From Drosophila pseudoobscura (taxonomy: Eukaryota; Arthropoda; Insecta; Diptera; Drosophilidae): a stretch of DNA of 64,000 nt. Below are positions 22,501-33,975 of this stretch, in pieces. The DNA is taken from contig NC_046680.1 in the NCBI RefSeq assembly GCF_009870125.1, positions 15,705,501 to 15,769,500 on the forward strand, read 5' to 3'. Both the position numbers and the translations under genes were made by a program. Each line of letters starts with the position of its first letter. Position 1 is the first letter of the stretch. The notes below the pieces were generated by a model that was given only the letters and a program-made list of their open reading frames with translations, made no database searches and had not been told where the DNA came from.

Positions 22501-22550
22501 GCGGCGCGTTTGCGATTAGTAAAAAATGCTGCTACCGATGGCTGAGCCAT
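19503..22550 (-). CDS. dup: Replication licensing factor Cdt1 (double parked)
   Basis: Three exons, 22550-22470, 22253-21610 and 20970-19503, join in phase to 730 residues, close to D. melanogaster Dup. Cdt1 loads the MCM2-7 helicase at origins together with ORC and Cdc6. The N-terminus MAQPSVAAFFTNRKRAA has a PIP-box degron layout (QxxVxxFF with T and basic residues behind), which in Cdt1 proteins couples destruction to PCNA and the Cul4-Cdt2 ligase. KRLHFSP (last exon) has an RxL cyclin-binding form beside an SP phosphosite. The central domain (KYRYLLDVFKGLDSVVAMFH onward) is the geminin-binding fold; the C-terminal winged helix (SRLPELARHLRNVFVTERKG onward) binds MCM. The first intron (216 bases) is stop-free and a multiple of three. 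E2F and DRE sites lie upstream. Confidence 0.95.
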
Positions 22551-22742
22551 TTCTTTGTGGTCTGATTTATAGTTGCAGTTTAAATTGTATGCTTATTTCA
22601 CTTTTGGCACGTCCGGTCTTTGCTTCTTATTTCACTTCTTTTTTCCTTTATCAGTCAACACGCGTCGTGCCACAGCACTGCTCAAATTACAAATGGGCCA
22701 CGACTTTTCTCAAGATGCAATTTCCCTCCAAAAATTATTATT

Positions 22743-22751
22743 GCGCCAAAA
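22743..22751 (-). promoter_or_regulatory. E2F site upstream of dup
   Basis: The plus strand GCGCCAAAA is the exact reverse complement of TTTTGGCGC, the E2F consensus. It lies 193 bases upstream of the dup ATG. E2F control of licensing genes is established in flies; its use here is inferred. Confidence 0.5.
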
Positions 22752-22805
22752 CGCGGGCAGTGTTTGAAAGAAACGATTGAGCAGTGTTAGAAAGTGCGCA
22801 CGATA

Positions 22806-22823
22806 TATCGATATATATCGATG
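22806..22823. promoter_or_regulatory. DRE (DREF site) with a second imperfect copy
   Basis: TATCGATA at 22806-22813 is a perfect palindromic DRE and TATCGATG at 22816-22823 follows at once. DREF acts on many fly replication genes. The pair lies between dup (256 bases away) and the SRPK leader and could serve either gene. Confidence 0.6.
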
Positions 22824-23861
22824 TATCGCACGAAGTATTACAAGGTGCCGAACAGAAAACAGCTGATAGCAGCAGGGTTGTTTTAGAAAAAACTGCTATT
22901 GCGGATTTTTAGCTGTGTGCGTGGAATTGCACGTTTTTGACTGCATTTCCGAGCGTTTTGCAATGTTTGCGATCCGAAGTGCTATTGGATTAGTATGTTA
23001 AGGCGTTCCGAACCATGTAAGTTGGCCATAATCTTTCAGGGCAACAAACGAGCTGCTGGCAAACTAATCACTGCGCAAAAATGCTTATAAAGTGTGTACT
23101 AACCATAGCCAGCGGAGAAAGCGAGTCGGCAATAGACACCTGGCTGGCTTTCGCAGTGTGTGAGTGAGCAAGGGCTAGACCTTAAGCAATAATGACGTTC
23201 CTGCTTACGTTACGTCGTTTACCAAGTGGCAGGCCCTGTTTTCGATAACAGACAACACACAGCAGAGCAGTAGTCGACGACTGATTGTTTGATTTTCCAT
23301 GAAATAAAACATATATTTTTATACCAAAATAGTAAGCACTCGACTCTTTCATAGTATTAAGCCGAAGTGAAGACTATTTGCTGTGCCGTTGGCATCTGAT
23401 GCCCACATTCTCGTGAGCGTTCAATGTGCTAATTTCGTCCCGATTTTTCGTGCAGAAATCCAGTTGTCAAAGCAAAGGCAAACGGCAAACGCAGAAGCAG
23501 CGGGAGAAGCAGCAGCAGCAGCAGCGGTGTCAATTTGGAACAAGTGGGAGCCCCGAGGCAAGTAGACGATTCGGTTTTTTTTGTTGTTGTTGCTCGCTTT
23601 GACGAAACGAAAGCCCCACCATTTGGCTCTGGCTCTCTGGGCCTGGCTCTGGTTTTGGCAAGGCGTGCGCATACAGCAAAAACACAATACTAGCGTAAAA
23701 CATTGTACATTGCCTTATTGAGATCTATGCACGTTGTTTCTTCTTCTTTCCCTTTTCACTCCGCACAACAGCTGTTACACACACACACAGTTACTGCCAC
23801 AGCCACACACAGTCGGCGGAAAAAGCAAAAATAATACGCGAAAAGCAATAGACAGAACATC

Positions 23862-26800
23862 ATGAACGCCAAAGCTGACGTCAACCGACGCGTTTTGACC
23901 ATTCAAGCGAAGAAGAAGCGTCATAAGAACAACAAGAAGCGGGGCAAGCAGAACGGTGTGGTAGCTGGGAATCCGTCACAGGAACCGCAGCAGCAGCAAC
24001 AGCAGCAGAATTCCCAGACTGAAAACTGTGCTACGGCAGCAGCACCAGAAAATGCTAATAATAGCCCCAGTAAGCCCGAAGTGCATCCGTCTGGCAGCGT
24101 TGGAATCGCACCCGCCGCTGTCACCACATCCTTTAGTAAGGCCACAGCAACGGGCACATCCACGTCAAGCGGCGGGTCGGGCAGCACCCCCGAGACCCCC
24201 AACCACTATCAGCCGCCGTCGCAATTGCAATCGCAAATGCAATCACAGTCGAAGAACAAGAAGAGCAATCACAATCAGCAGCAACAGCAAAAGCAGCAGC
24301 AGCAGCAGCCGCCGCGCAGCTCCTCGAACGAGTCGTACGAGTCGGAGCTGAACAGCGAGAACGAGGAGCAGGAGCTGAAGGAGGACTACTGCAAGGGTGG
24401 CTACCATCCAGTCAACATTGGTGACCTCTTTCAGGGTAAGACTGGCACCTGTTTGCACCCCACACCACACACTCTACTCTCTACACACAAACCCCATCCG
24501 AACACGAATTGGGTTTCGGGCTGCTGTCCTGTCATTTCAACCGTGGTAACCCACAACGCCACCCATTCCCAGTTGGGTGCTCAATTAGATGCCTGGCTAG
24601 GTGGCCATATTGGCCTTTCGAGCAGGGCCTCCGCCCAAAAAACCGATTAACAACAACAACAGGTTGCCAATGGGTCTCTGTGCGAAAGCTTTCCCACAGA
24701 TAAATCGAATTCTATCCGTGCGTGTTGCTGTGCCCTTTTCAGGGGGTGCTTTTCCGTTGAGTGGGAGGGGCAGGGCAGCTCGTGTTGTGACAACGGCAAC
24801 AACAGTGACAGTAAAAAGGGGCTGTCACCGTTTTTGACATCCACCCACAATCCTCTCGGATGCATCCACTCTGCAGCATTTTCGTTCCGAACGAAAGCAC
24901 CGCCCCCCGCAGTCGTCATCACATATACTCCTGTCAGCTGCATGTTTTCCCCAGCAGATCCATACGCCTGACCAGCCGCTCTGACAAAAGCTAATCCCCG
25001 TCAAACTTTCAACAACATTGCGATAAAAGAGCCTGATAACGAAAAACTAATGTCTAAACGAGCGACTGATGTTGTTATGTGAAAACATTCCGCCCATCTT
25101 TCAGTTGTGCTTCACGATGTTGCAAAAACCTTAAAAGTACAAATGAAACATTTCCCTATATTGACAGCTCCCAGGCCTGGGCTTTAGAATTGCTTCACAG
25201 ACTTTGCTCGTTCAAAATCCCTTAAAGGTCCACCCACAGTCCGGGCGTTCCACAACCAGAGGGGCGGGGCGTAGGCTGACTGCTGACGGACTGCGTTTAA
25301 TTGAATTTAATCCAAGGGTAAACGATGGAGAGTAGTCTCGCTCTCGCGATTTAGTCGTGGAGTGTCAGTGGGGTGATTAAAATGGATTTGCTGCCATCAG
25401 AGGCGAATATTTGTGATTTCATTTTTCTGAGTGGTAGTGTTGTGCCCATTTTGAACTTTAACCCCGAAGAACAAACAGCATTAATTTCATAATCGCTCCC
25501 CAGGTCGCTATCATGTCATCCGGAAGTTGGGCTGGGGCCACTTCTCCACCGTCTGGCTGTGCTGGGATCTGCAGGAGAAGCGCTATGTGGCCATCAAGAT
25601 TGTAAAGTCGGCGCCGCATTTTGCCGAGACGGCCAAGGATGAGATCAAGATACTCAGAACGGTGCGCGAGACGGATCCGTCCAATCCGCGCCGCCAAAAG
25701 ACCGTCCAGATGCTGGATGACTTCAAGATTAGTGGGGTAAACGGGACCCACATTTGCATGGTGTTCGAAGTGCTGGGCGACAATCTGCTGAAGCTCATCC
25801 GCAAGTCCAATTACCGTGGCATACCACTGGCCAACGTAAAGGCCATTACGCGCCAAATACTGGAGGGCCTGGACTACTTGCACACCTGCTGCAAAATCAT
25901 CCACACAGACATCAAGCCTGAGAACGTGCTGCTATGCGTGGACGAGCCGCATGTGCGCTCCATGGCCACGGAGGCCACCAAGCTGTACTGCATGAACTCC
26001 AAGATGTACCCGTCGCTGGTCAGTCGGGCGCCCAAGGAGTATCGCGAGCCGCAGATCACCGGCAAGATGAGCAAGAACAAGAAAAAGAAGCTCAAGAAGA
26101 AGGCGAAGAAGCGCATGGAGCTGTTCAAGAAGCAGCGGGACTATCTCGAGCAGACCGGACAGCCAGCTGCAGACGCAAATGATGCTGAGGACCAGGCGGA
26201 CTGTGTCGTGAACCACAATGCAAATTCGGTGCAGAATGGCGATGTTGCCATCTCAGATGGAGAGGAGGACGTAGACGTGGACGTAAAGCTGGAACAAGAT
26301 CCAGAAGAGAACGACGGTGATGATGAGGATGTGGCTGTTGAGCAGCCTGTGGTGCCCAAGCAGGAGACGGAGCAGGAAGAGGAGGCCATCAGCCACCAGG
26401 CACCGGGAGATAATTCTGAGAAAGCCAAAAAGAAGAAGAAGCGTAAGAACAAGAGTAAGTATCCCGCTTTCCCCTGTCGATACCTATTAATTGTCACCTC
26501 TTTACCCCTTCCTGGCTCAGACAAATCCAACCAGCCGCAATCTCAGCAGCCTCAGCAGCAATTTGAGAACTCGACGAGCAGCGGCGACAGTATCAATGCC
26601 GGGAAAAGCGGCGTCCACACCAACGGCAGTAGCAGCAACAGCAACAGCAATAGCAATAGCACAGTTAAGGGACAATCAAATGGCGCGGCAGACGGCAAGA
26701 AGATGCCGCTTCGACCTAAACAGGATAAGCAGCAAGAGCAACAATCGTATCAGCCGCTGAACAACAACAACTCCAGTTCGAAGCAGACTTCGAACAGTAA

Positions 26801-27437
26801 TTCAAAAATCTCAAGCAACTCAATGTCGAACTCCTCGTCGGCCACCAATGGACCATATTCCGATCCGGGAGTCCCCCCGGCGCCACCACCGCCGCTGTCA
26901 AAGCACAGGCCCAAGCGTGAGCCGGCTCTGGAGGAGTGCAACGTGCAAGTTAAGATTGCCGATCTGGGCAATGCCTGCTGGGTGGATCGCCACTTCACGG
27001 AGGACATTCAGACGCGGCAGTATCGATCACTTGAGGTGATCCTGGGCTCGGGCTACGACACATCGGCAGACATCTGGAGCACTGCCTGCATGGTCTTCGA
27101 GCTGGCCACGGGAGACTATCTCTTTGAGCCACACTCCGGCGACACGTACTCCCGGGACGAGGATCACTTGGCCCATATCATAGAGCTTCTCGGCCCCATA
27201 CCCCGTCACATCGTGTTCCGCGGCACCTATGCCCAGCAGACGTTCAGCCGGAACGGGGAGCTGCGCAACATAACGGGACTGAAGCCCTGGGGTCTGATGG
27301 ATGTGCTGCTTGAGAAGTACGAGTGGCTGAACAGCGAGGCGGAATCATTCGCCTCCTTCCTTAAGCCCATGCTAGAGTTCGATCCGGCAAAGCGAGCCAC
27401 CGCTGCGGAGTGTCTGCAGCATCCGTGGCTTAGATAA
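23862..27437 (+). CDS. SRPK: SR-protein kinase
   Basis: Exons 23862-24435, 25504-26454 and 26521-27437 join in phase to 813 residues. The product phosphorylates RS domains of splicing factors, mainly in the cytoplasm, and so controls their nuclear entry. The N-terminus is basic (RHKNNKKRGKQ) and then Gln/Ser-rich. The kinase domain starts at GGYHPVNIGDLFQGRYHVIR, spans the first splice junction, and shows GWGHFSTVW (glycine loop), VAIKIVKS (lysine), HTDIKPENVL (catalytic loop), a spacer of about 260 residues, then IADLGNACW (DLG in place of DFG) and RQYRSLEVILGSGYDTSADIWS. The divided kinase domain is the hallmark of SRPKs. Intron 1 (24436-25503) shows no coding signal. Intron 2 (26455-26520) is 66 bases, stop-free and in frame, so its retention would lengthen the spacer by 22 residues. 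The frame remains open behind the stop. Confidence 0.95.
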
Positions 27438-28103
27438 GATACGATGCCACCTGGTTGTTGGTTGCGTGCCACCCAGCCAGCAGCTGATGGGTCAGGGGCA
27501 GTAGGACTAAGAGAGGCAGGAGCAACGTTTGTAGAGTCATCGGCATCTGTGGCCACATTGGCCTCCATTTCATCAATTGCGTCTACATCGGCTGCAGCTA
27601 TGGCAGCGCTCAGAGCTCGTCCCTATTCGGTAGCACCGTTCATGGCTGTCTCAGCACCGCCCACACCTCATCCACATGCGGCTAATACAACATCCACAGT
27701 CCGAACAGCGCCAGCCACACCCTTGCGACGGCGCATCATCAACGACGACGCCGAGCGGGATGTTTTAGAGATGCTTGATCTAAATGTTTCCCAGATGGAG
27801 GAGTCACAGCCATATCCGAAGTCCAAATCTCAGCGCATTTTCTGGCGTAAAGCGTTACGGCGCGTCTTCCAACGCCGCAAGTGACATCAGCTGCGGCGTC
27901 GACGACAGGACTTGCCCCGTTGGCATCGTCCCGCCCGTCGCTGCCGGCGTCGCAACCTGGCCGAGCGTGTGCGTCGCATCTGCGCCTGCTGCGCCTACGG
28001 CCAGATTCTGTTGCGGGCCGCCCGCGTTGCCCTACTCAGCTGCATCCGTTGGCGAACGCGCGGCAACATACGCAACAGCAACTTCTACTTTAGCAATCAC
28101 TAA
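27438..28103 (+). CDS. Open frame continuing SRPK after its stop: 148 codons, TGA, then 72 codons
   Basis: Behind the SRPK TAA (27435-27437) the same frame has no stop until TGA at 27882-27884, and then none until TAA at 28101-28103. The first ATG is at 27444, six bases after the SRPK stop, with A at -3. The first part is Ala/Ser/Thr/Pro-rich and then turns into a mixed, charged segment (RRRIINDDAERDVLEMLDLN, later SQRIFWRKALRRVFQRRK). The second part is Arg/Cys-rich (HRPARRCRRRNLAERVRRIC, ACCAYGQILLRAARVALLSC) and uses typical fly codons such as CGC, GCC, CTG and AAC. The TGA is followed by C, the leakiest stop context in flies. Options: a C-terminal SRPK extension by readthrough or splicing, a second cistron, or a chance ORF in the 3' UTR. 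I recognise no domain. Confidence 0.5.
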
Positions 28104-29440
28104 ACACCACAGCCAACATCAATCTGCAACCAACAACCAGCAACCATCAACCAGGAACCACGGAAAGGCGCTAATATGCCTGATCTACACCTGCTCCCAC
28201 GTGAACCAATTTGAATTATATCGTTTAATGTTAATGATGAGATATCCATTCGGTTTAGTTTTTAGATATGCCAGGTCTTTATTTATTTCCTGTGTTTTAC
28301 ATCGACAATTAGACTATTTTCGTTGGTACATAAGAAATTAAACACTGTATTACTACCTAGACCTACACCCACTAATCCTGTACATAGGACAGCCGGCACT
28401 TTGCCTGGTCGGTGCTCATGTCCGTGCCCTTACCCGTACCGTGACCCCATAATACACCACGCACCATCCAACTTGTTGACAGAAACCCCCCCACAACATG
28501 AATCATTTAATCGCAAAGGCCCCAAACAACTATACAATATATAGATAAATGTCTATTTGTTAGTGTACATTTAGCCAAGAGGCGAATCGGCAAATGTAGC
28601 ACACGAGTAAATAGCGAACATAGTTAATTGAACTAGAGTCCATTGGTCTGCAGGGGCCGAATAGGAGTTTTTTTATTAGCATATGTCGATGGAAATGTAC
28701 ATGGGAAAGCATTCATAAATGAGCTGAACATAACAATAATACAAACGTAGCTAATTGGTTTATCCTCGGTTGAGAGACCGTCTGAACAAACTGAAATCAA
28801 GCCACGAGTAGTAGAAGAAAAAGCAAACCAGAACTTCAAGAGCACTAGTAGAAGCACTACCAACAAAAAATTAGGTTACAACAGCCACAAGTGAATCCAA
28901 TCTTACATCTTAAGCGGAACTAAGTAGTATGCAAAAGAATATCAATGTAGCTGCCACTAACAAAATATTGTTCAACATTTAATAATAGCGCAAGAAACAC
29001 AATTAAGAAACACTAATTAAACAAAATATCGGTAGAGAAATATTCGAAAATCTCACAACCAACACACACACATCCCCACACACACCATTTTGACACACTT
29101 ACGAATACTAAAAATACTAAAGTCATGATATTTCAATCACCTCCTCTCCGCATACACACACACAAATGCAAATGTATCCCAAAAGGCCACTTTAGTTAAG
29201 CCTAGAACTGAAAATGTTTTGGGCAATAGATATGTACGATATGCGATATGACATGTGATGTGATTGGGTGGGAAAGTTTATCAGAAATGCCTAACAGCAG
29301 GTCAGCTGGGAGATTGTTCAATGTGTCTGTGTGCATAACTGACTATTTACTATATACATACGAGTACATACATACATATATATATATGGATAAGTGGCCT
29401 TATTAATTCGATTCTCCGCACCACACCCAGGCACCACCTT

Positions 29441-29465
29441 CACACACACACACACACACACACAC
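29441..29465. repeat. (CA)n microsatellite
   Basis: Twelve CA units in a row, within the presumed SRPK 3' UTR. Confidence 0.9.
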
Positions 29466-29759
29466 GAATCGCTCTCAAATGCACACTTAGATGCTGATAC
29501 CGATTAAACCAAGCCAATCACATTTGAAGATTTCTAAACAGAAAACCTTATCGCTAAACAGATTTTCCCCTAAGAAAACTTAAAAAAAAAAGAGAAAATA
29601 TTGTAACTGGAGGCCAGTAAGCTAATATCAAGCTAAACTAAACTTAAAGCAAGAGAGAAACGATCCCTAATTGTTAGCCACAATCAAACTACGATGTCAT
29701 CAGATTAATCATTAACGGAAATTAAAAAAATATCTTCGGCTGGCCGATGTTTCGACATG

Positions 29760-29922
29760 CATACTCTTTGAAATCTCTTTGAATACCTCGGAGGTGGAGA
29801 AGTAGGCAAAGTCCACAAGGAGAGGACCCAAGATGAACAATTCTATTCGATTCAGAACCAGAATCAGGAACCCAGCTGCCGGATCGCAATTCCAAAATGC
29901 TCTCACGCTTTCAAAGAGTATG
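29760..29922. repeat. Short element bounded by a perfect 14-base inverted repeat
   Basis: CATACTCTTTGAAA at 29760-29773 and its reverse complement at 29909-29922 enclose 135 bases that are less AT-rich than the flanks. The minus strand of the interior is an open frame that starts without ATG and codes for hydrophobic residues (LILVLNRIELFILGPLLVDF). It may be a small inserted element or a gene relic; no clear target-site duplication is visible. Confidence 0.4.
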
Positions 29923-32900
29923 ATTATGAATTATACGATACGATACATAATTTATTGATGTAGTTATAAACAAAATAAACAACAAAAAATTACACAAATT
30001 GGAAAACAATCGACAGAGTGGAGTGTGTCTTTTCTTTCTTTATATGGATAGCTACATGTTTTATTCAAACTCGTAAATTCCACCAAGATCCAGAGAGCCC
30101 CCTTGATTGGAGCAAAAGACGACAATTTATAGCCACATAAAAATCACAATGGCACACAACTGCTAAATGAATGGCTCAAAATGGAAAAATCTTTGTCCTC
30201 GACGTAGACAAACATTCGGAGACGTGGCCGGATGCAAGGTCCTGGCACCTTCAAGCCCCTCCCGAAATACATCACTTTTTGTTTGTCATTGGGGCTGAGC
30301 ATGGAATTGATTTTGAATACATACGAGTACTCGTATATCTTGGGAAATGTCCAACCCTGAAGCAAAGGACAGTCATTAAATTCAGAGCACACATCTCTAT
30401 CCGGGTTACACTGTTCCCTGGTCAGTTATTTTCACTTTTAAATAGGATTCAGAGCTTTGAAGATTTTTTTAAAATTAAATAATTATTTAATCGAAAGTTC
30501 AATTAAATGTCGATGTTCACACCGAGATAAAATGGAAAAAGATTTTTTTTATTTAAGACTAAGAATATGTTTAATACATTTTCCAATACATCCCTTGGAT
30601 ACTAAACGGTTCCAATTTATTATAATATAAATATTTCGTTTTATTATCATATGGACATGAAAATGAAGAACGAATCCATTTGTATATCAAAATGTAAGTA
30701 TCCAATCGATATTTGGGAAATATAAAATTGATATCTTAACATCCAAGTCCCTTTTTCTGAGTGTGTGGAATGCCAGCTCTCAAGGTCACTGTGTAGTTTT
30801 CGCACAAGAAAACTTTCAATGGGAGTTAGGTTACGTCCCACCTCTGGCTGTTTGCTTTCGCCAACTCGGACGGGAAACCTCGAGCTCCCGGGGATTGGCA
30901 AGGTGTTCTCAAAGACAAATGCAAAGAGCTGAGCGCACACAGGCTCGGCTCCCTCCTTTTCTCTGGATTGTTTGCGAAAGTTTCAGGTAAGTGAAAAGTG
31001 TGCGCTGCGATTATCGGGGGTATCTGGCTGGCGAACGAAGAAAGAATGACCCAACAAACAGAATGAAAGTATCTCAGAAGTATTTCGCCAACCCGTCCCA
31101 ACTACTTATAATTAGGCTGTTAATTAATCTCATACTTGTGTGATTTTTGGACAAAGCATACCCAGGACTTAGGTCTGCCTGAAAATATAAACTTTCGTCA
31201 AACGGTTTCTACTTCTCAATAAATAAAATCTTTTTCTTTCTATTTATAAACTTGTAAATTATTTCGAAAGCTTTAACAGCTGAATTCGAGTGTTTAGGAT
31301 GGGCATTCAATTCCATTTACTTGAAAGTTTCACAACAAACCCCCCCGCCGCACGGCCCGACGCCACGGTGTGTGTATGCCAACAAAACCCTCAGTCGACG
31401 GACCCGGATTTGCTTATAAATGTCCAACAAATGACAAACTTGACAAACGAGAGCAGCCGCACACACAATTGAGCCAAAGTTTTTCAAGCTCTGAACCCAA
31501 ACAGAAAGAAAAACTCAAATGGGAGAAGGAAAATCGAAAAGAAAACTCTTGAGACAAGTCGGTCAGAATGTTTGTGATGCGTTCGAATAAACCCCAAACA
31601 ATTGTGTGTTCTGCCATCCTAGATGATCGATATTCGAGGCAGGCAGTCACAAGCACACGCAGATATGGATACGACCGGCGGGCGAGCACAAAAAGGAACT
31701 TTCAAAAGGACCCTTTTTGTAAATGCTGCGAAGCGCAAACGATTATTCAATTTGCACACTGCGAATCTTCGAGCCTTCGCGCTCTGAAGGGGAAAGGAAG
31801 GGAAACGTTTAACGTCGGCGACCTTCCACTTCCGAAATCCCCCGACTACCTCCCTCCCGCCCTTCCGCCAGCCTCGAACCGTTGTGCACTTTCAAGCGTC
31901 CTTGTTGAGAATGCTCGCGAGTGGCACACTGATGACATTAAGTAGCCGTCGGGTTGGATGGGATTAGATAGCAAAAGTGCCTGATGTTAGTTTAAAGTAG
32001 ATAAACAAAAGCGGATTCCGTCGCAGCCCATTCCCAACCTCCTGCCTCCGCCTGTTCGTCAGTCTGTGAGACTGCTCATTGCAGCCGTTGTTGTGGCCAC
32101 CAGGACTCTTGCGGTGGGTCTGCGTTGGTGTAGGTCCGCGGTAGTTTGTGTGCGCTTGTCAAACATGGACGTGGACGGGTTTGCCTTCTGCTTTAAGAAA
32201 TGAATCCCCACTACTTTCGAGAATGCACACATGAGTTTTGATTAGCTAGCCAGTATGGCCGAAAGCCTATTGCGAAATACTTGCATAAACTAATTGAGTA
32301 CTAAGATAAATGTATCGCAAGAAGTAACCAGAAGCACCACTGTTTGCCTCTTACGGGAAATTCGTCAGGGAAGTTTCAAGGACGAACTCCTTTGTAATTG
32401 CCCGAGCTTCAGTCACTTTCTCTTTCTCTCTCTCCCGCACTCTCTTTTTCCATGAGGCAACCACTTGTTTGTAAAATTTACGTTCAACGTGTTTTCGGAC
32501 TCACTCCGAAATATTCGGGGTCTGTTCTCTTTGACCTAGTGCCGTCCTCTCTTAAGCTCACCCAGGACACACTTTTAATCTCAACCTCAAGAAGTTTTTT
32601 TTTACACGTCCCCTTTAAACGGGCTGGATAAATACTCCTGTATCCGCCCGCCGACTCCGGAGGCGAACCATTTCGGCTGGCCCAGACTTGGAGCTTGGAT
32701 CTTACTTCTTCAAGTACTTTAAGTTTAAATTTTGGGGGCGCTGGACGGAATGCCGAGCTTCTGTACCTAGTTATGGCAAAAAGTTGTGGTCCTTTTTACA
32801 CCATCTCTGTAAATATGAGATTGGGGAAAAGAGGACTTAATTAAAATCAATGGTGCATGCCCTGCAGAGCAATAAAGCGCTGTGTCGAACAAACCTTAGT

Positions 32901-33779
32901 GGCGTGTGGGGATTGCGGCTATTTCGGAACAAGCGATGCGAATATAATTTCGGCTTTCAATGACAAAGGAACGAACATATTTTTGTGGAATGTGGAAAAT
33001 ATGAAATATTTTCAATAATACTCGTACGAGTAATAATGCAAACACAGCCGCAGAAAAAATTCAGACGGTCAGCCGGAATCATATTTATTACATCTCTCTG
33101 TCCATCCCTTGAGGAATGGTCGGTCATGTTGTGCCGTAATAAACTTTTGAAATGCATTTGCCGAGTGTGTAATAATTGTACAGAAAATATCAGGGGGAAA
33201 AGACCCTACCCGCTGAGAGGGAATTGGCAACGATACAGAGAGAGAGAGCGATAATAATATTGAATTCGAATTGAGTTTGCCGAAACGAAGTGGAAATAAA
33301 CGATAGTTACTTGATTAAATTTATATTTTTTCTTTCCGGGTTTGTTTTATAACCGAAACAAACACACACGAAAACATATACATACATCAGGGAGGTTACA
33401 TGGGATTGGGTGGGCAGGACTGTATTGGAATATGATGGGATGGTCCGTCATCATCAGATGCCACTTTAACTTGAACAGCCTTTCATTTTGCAGTCGAAAC
33501 TCAATATTTACATTCCCCCATCAAAGAGGCGGCTTCCACCGGCCCTACTAGGCCCTAAACACACAAACTGGTAGCAGTTCGTAGTCGAAGTAGTGGTGGG
33601 GTGGCCCACAGTCCCGGGCATGAGAGTTGATCAAGCGAAAATGTGACTACTTGTGCAACCAGAAATTGATGTTCCTTTTGGGTATTCCTACGAGTCATAT
33701 CTATCAGCTGATATGAATTATATATATTCTTATTTTTTAACTTTGTTGGTCATTAATGAATGGGGAATTTAATAATGTT

Positions 33780-33975
33780 GAATAGGAACGTTGTGAGCCG
33801 CGGTAAACAGGGCGATATCACAGGAGTCTGGATACAAAATTTGGTTGTTCTAGCTAGGACTAGTTCTAGAGTAGTTCTAGACGGACAGACAGACATGGGC
33901 TATTGAAGCTGATCAAGAAAATATATCCACTTTCCCCGCAGATCTAATATACCCCTATACTCTTTTTGAGTATTA
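33780..33975. repeat. Remnant of a dispersed repeat
   Basis: The run holds ACGGACAGACAGACATGG, then GGCTATTGAAGCTGATCAAG and TATACCCCTATACTC. These blocks are familiar from interspersed repeats of Drosophila genomes, where they stand in the same order. Neither the full element nor its ends can be placed. Confidence 0.45.

Larger units (their letters stand above)
22551..23861. other. Divergent region between dup and SRPK, with SRPK 5' UTR
   Basis: The left part holds E2F- and DRE-type sites for dup. Further right a donor ACCAT/GTAAGT after 23016 and an acceptor CACAACAG near 23770 suggest that SRPK has a spliced, non-coding first exon beginning around 22,880-22,960. A CA-rich leader (23777-23814) precedes the SRPK ATG. 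A GCA-rich stretch (23505-23525) encodes only low-complexity ORFs and is probably intronic. Confidence 0.45.
28104..29985 (+). other. Probable long 3' UTR of SRPK
   Basis: This AT-rich region has many ACACAC tracts and A-rich runs. The last good poly(A) signal in the block is AATAAA at 29974-29979; an earlier ATTAAA lies at 28336-28341. I place the 3' end by composition and signals only, so the UTR may be shorter. Confidence 0.35.

Noticed and set aside
24243-24351. CAG/CAA repeats in SRPK exon 1 as a pathogenic-type expansion
   Set aside because: Interrupted glutamine runs of this size are normal in fly proteins and are mixed CAG/CAA.
31568-31945. 125-codon plus-strand ORF in a GC island
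   Set aside because: The composition shifts along the ORF, no domain is recognised and no splice or promoter signals frame it; a regulatory island is more likely.
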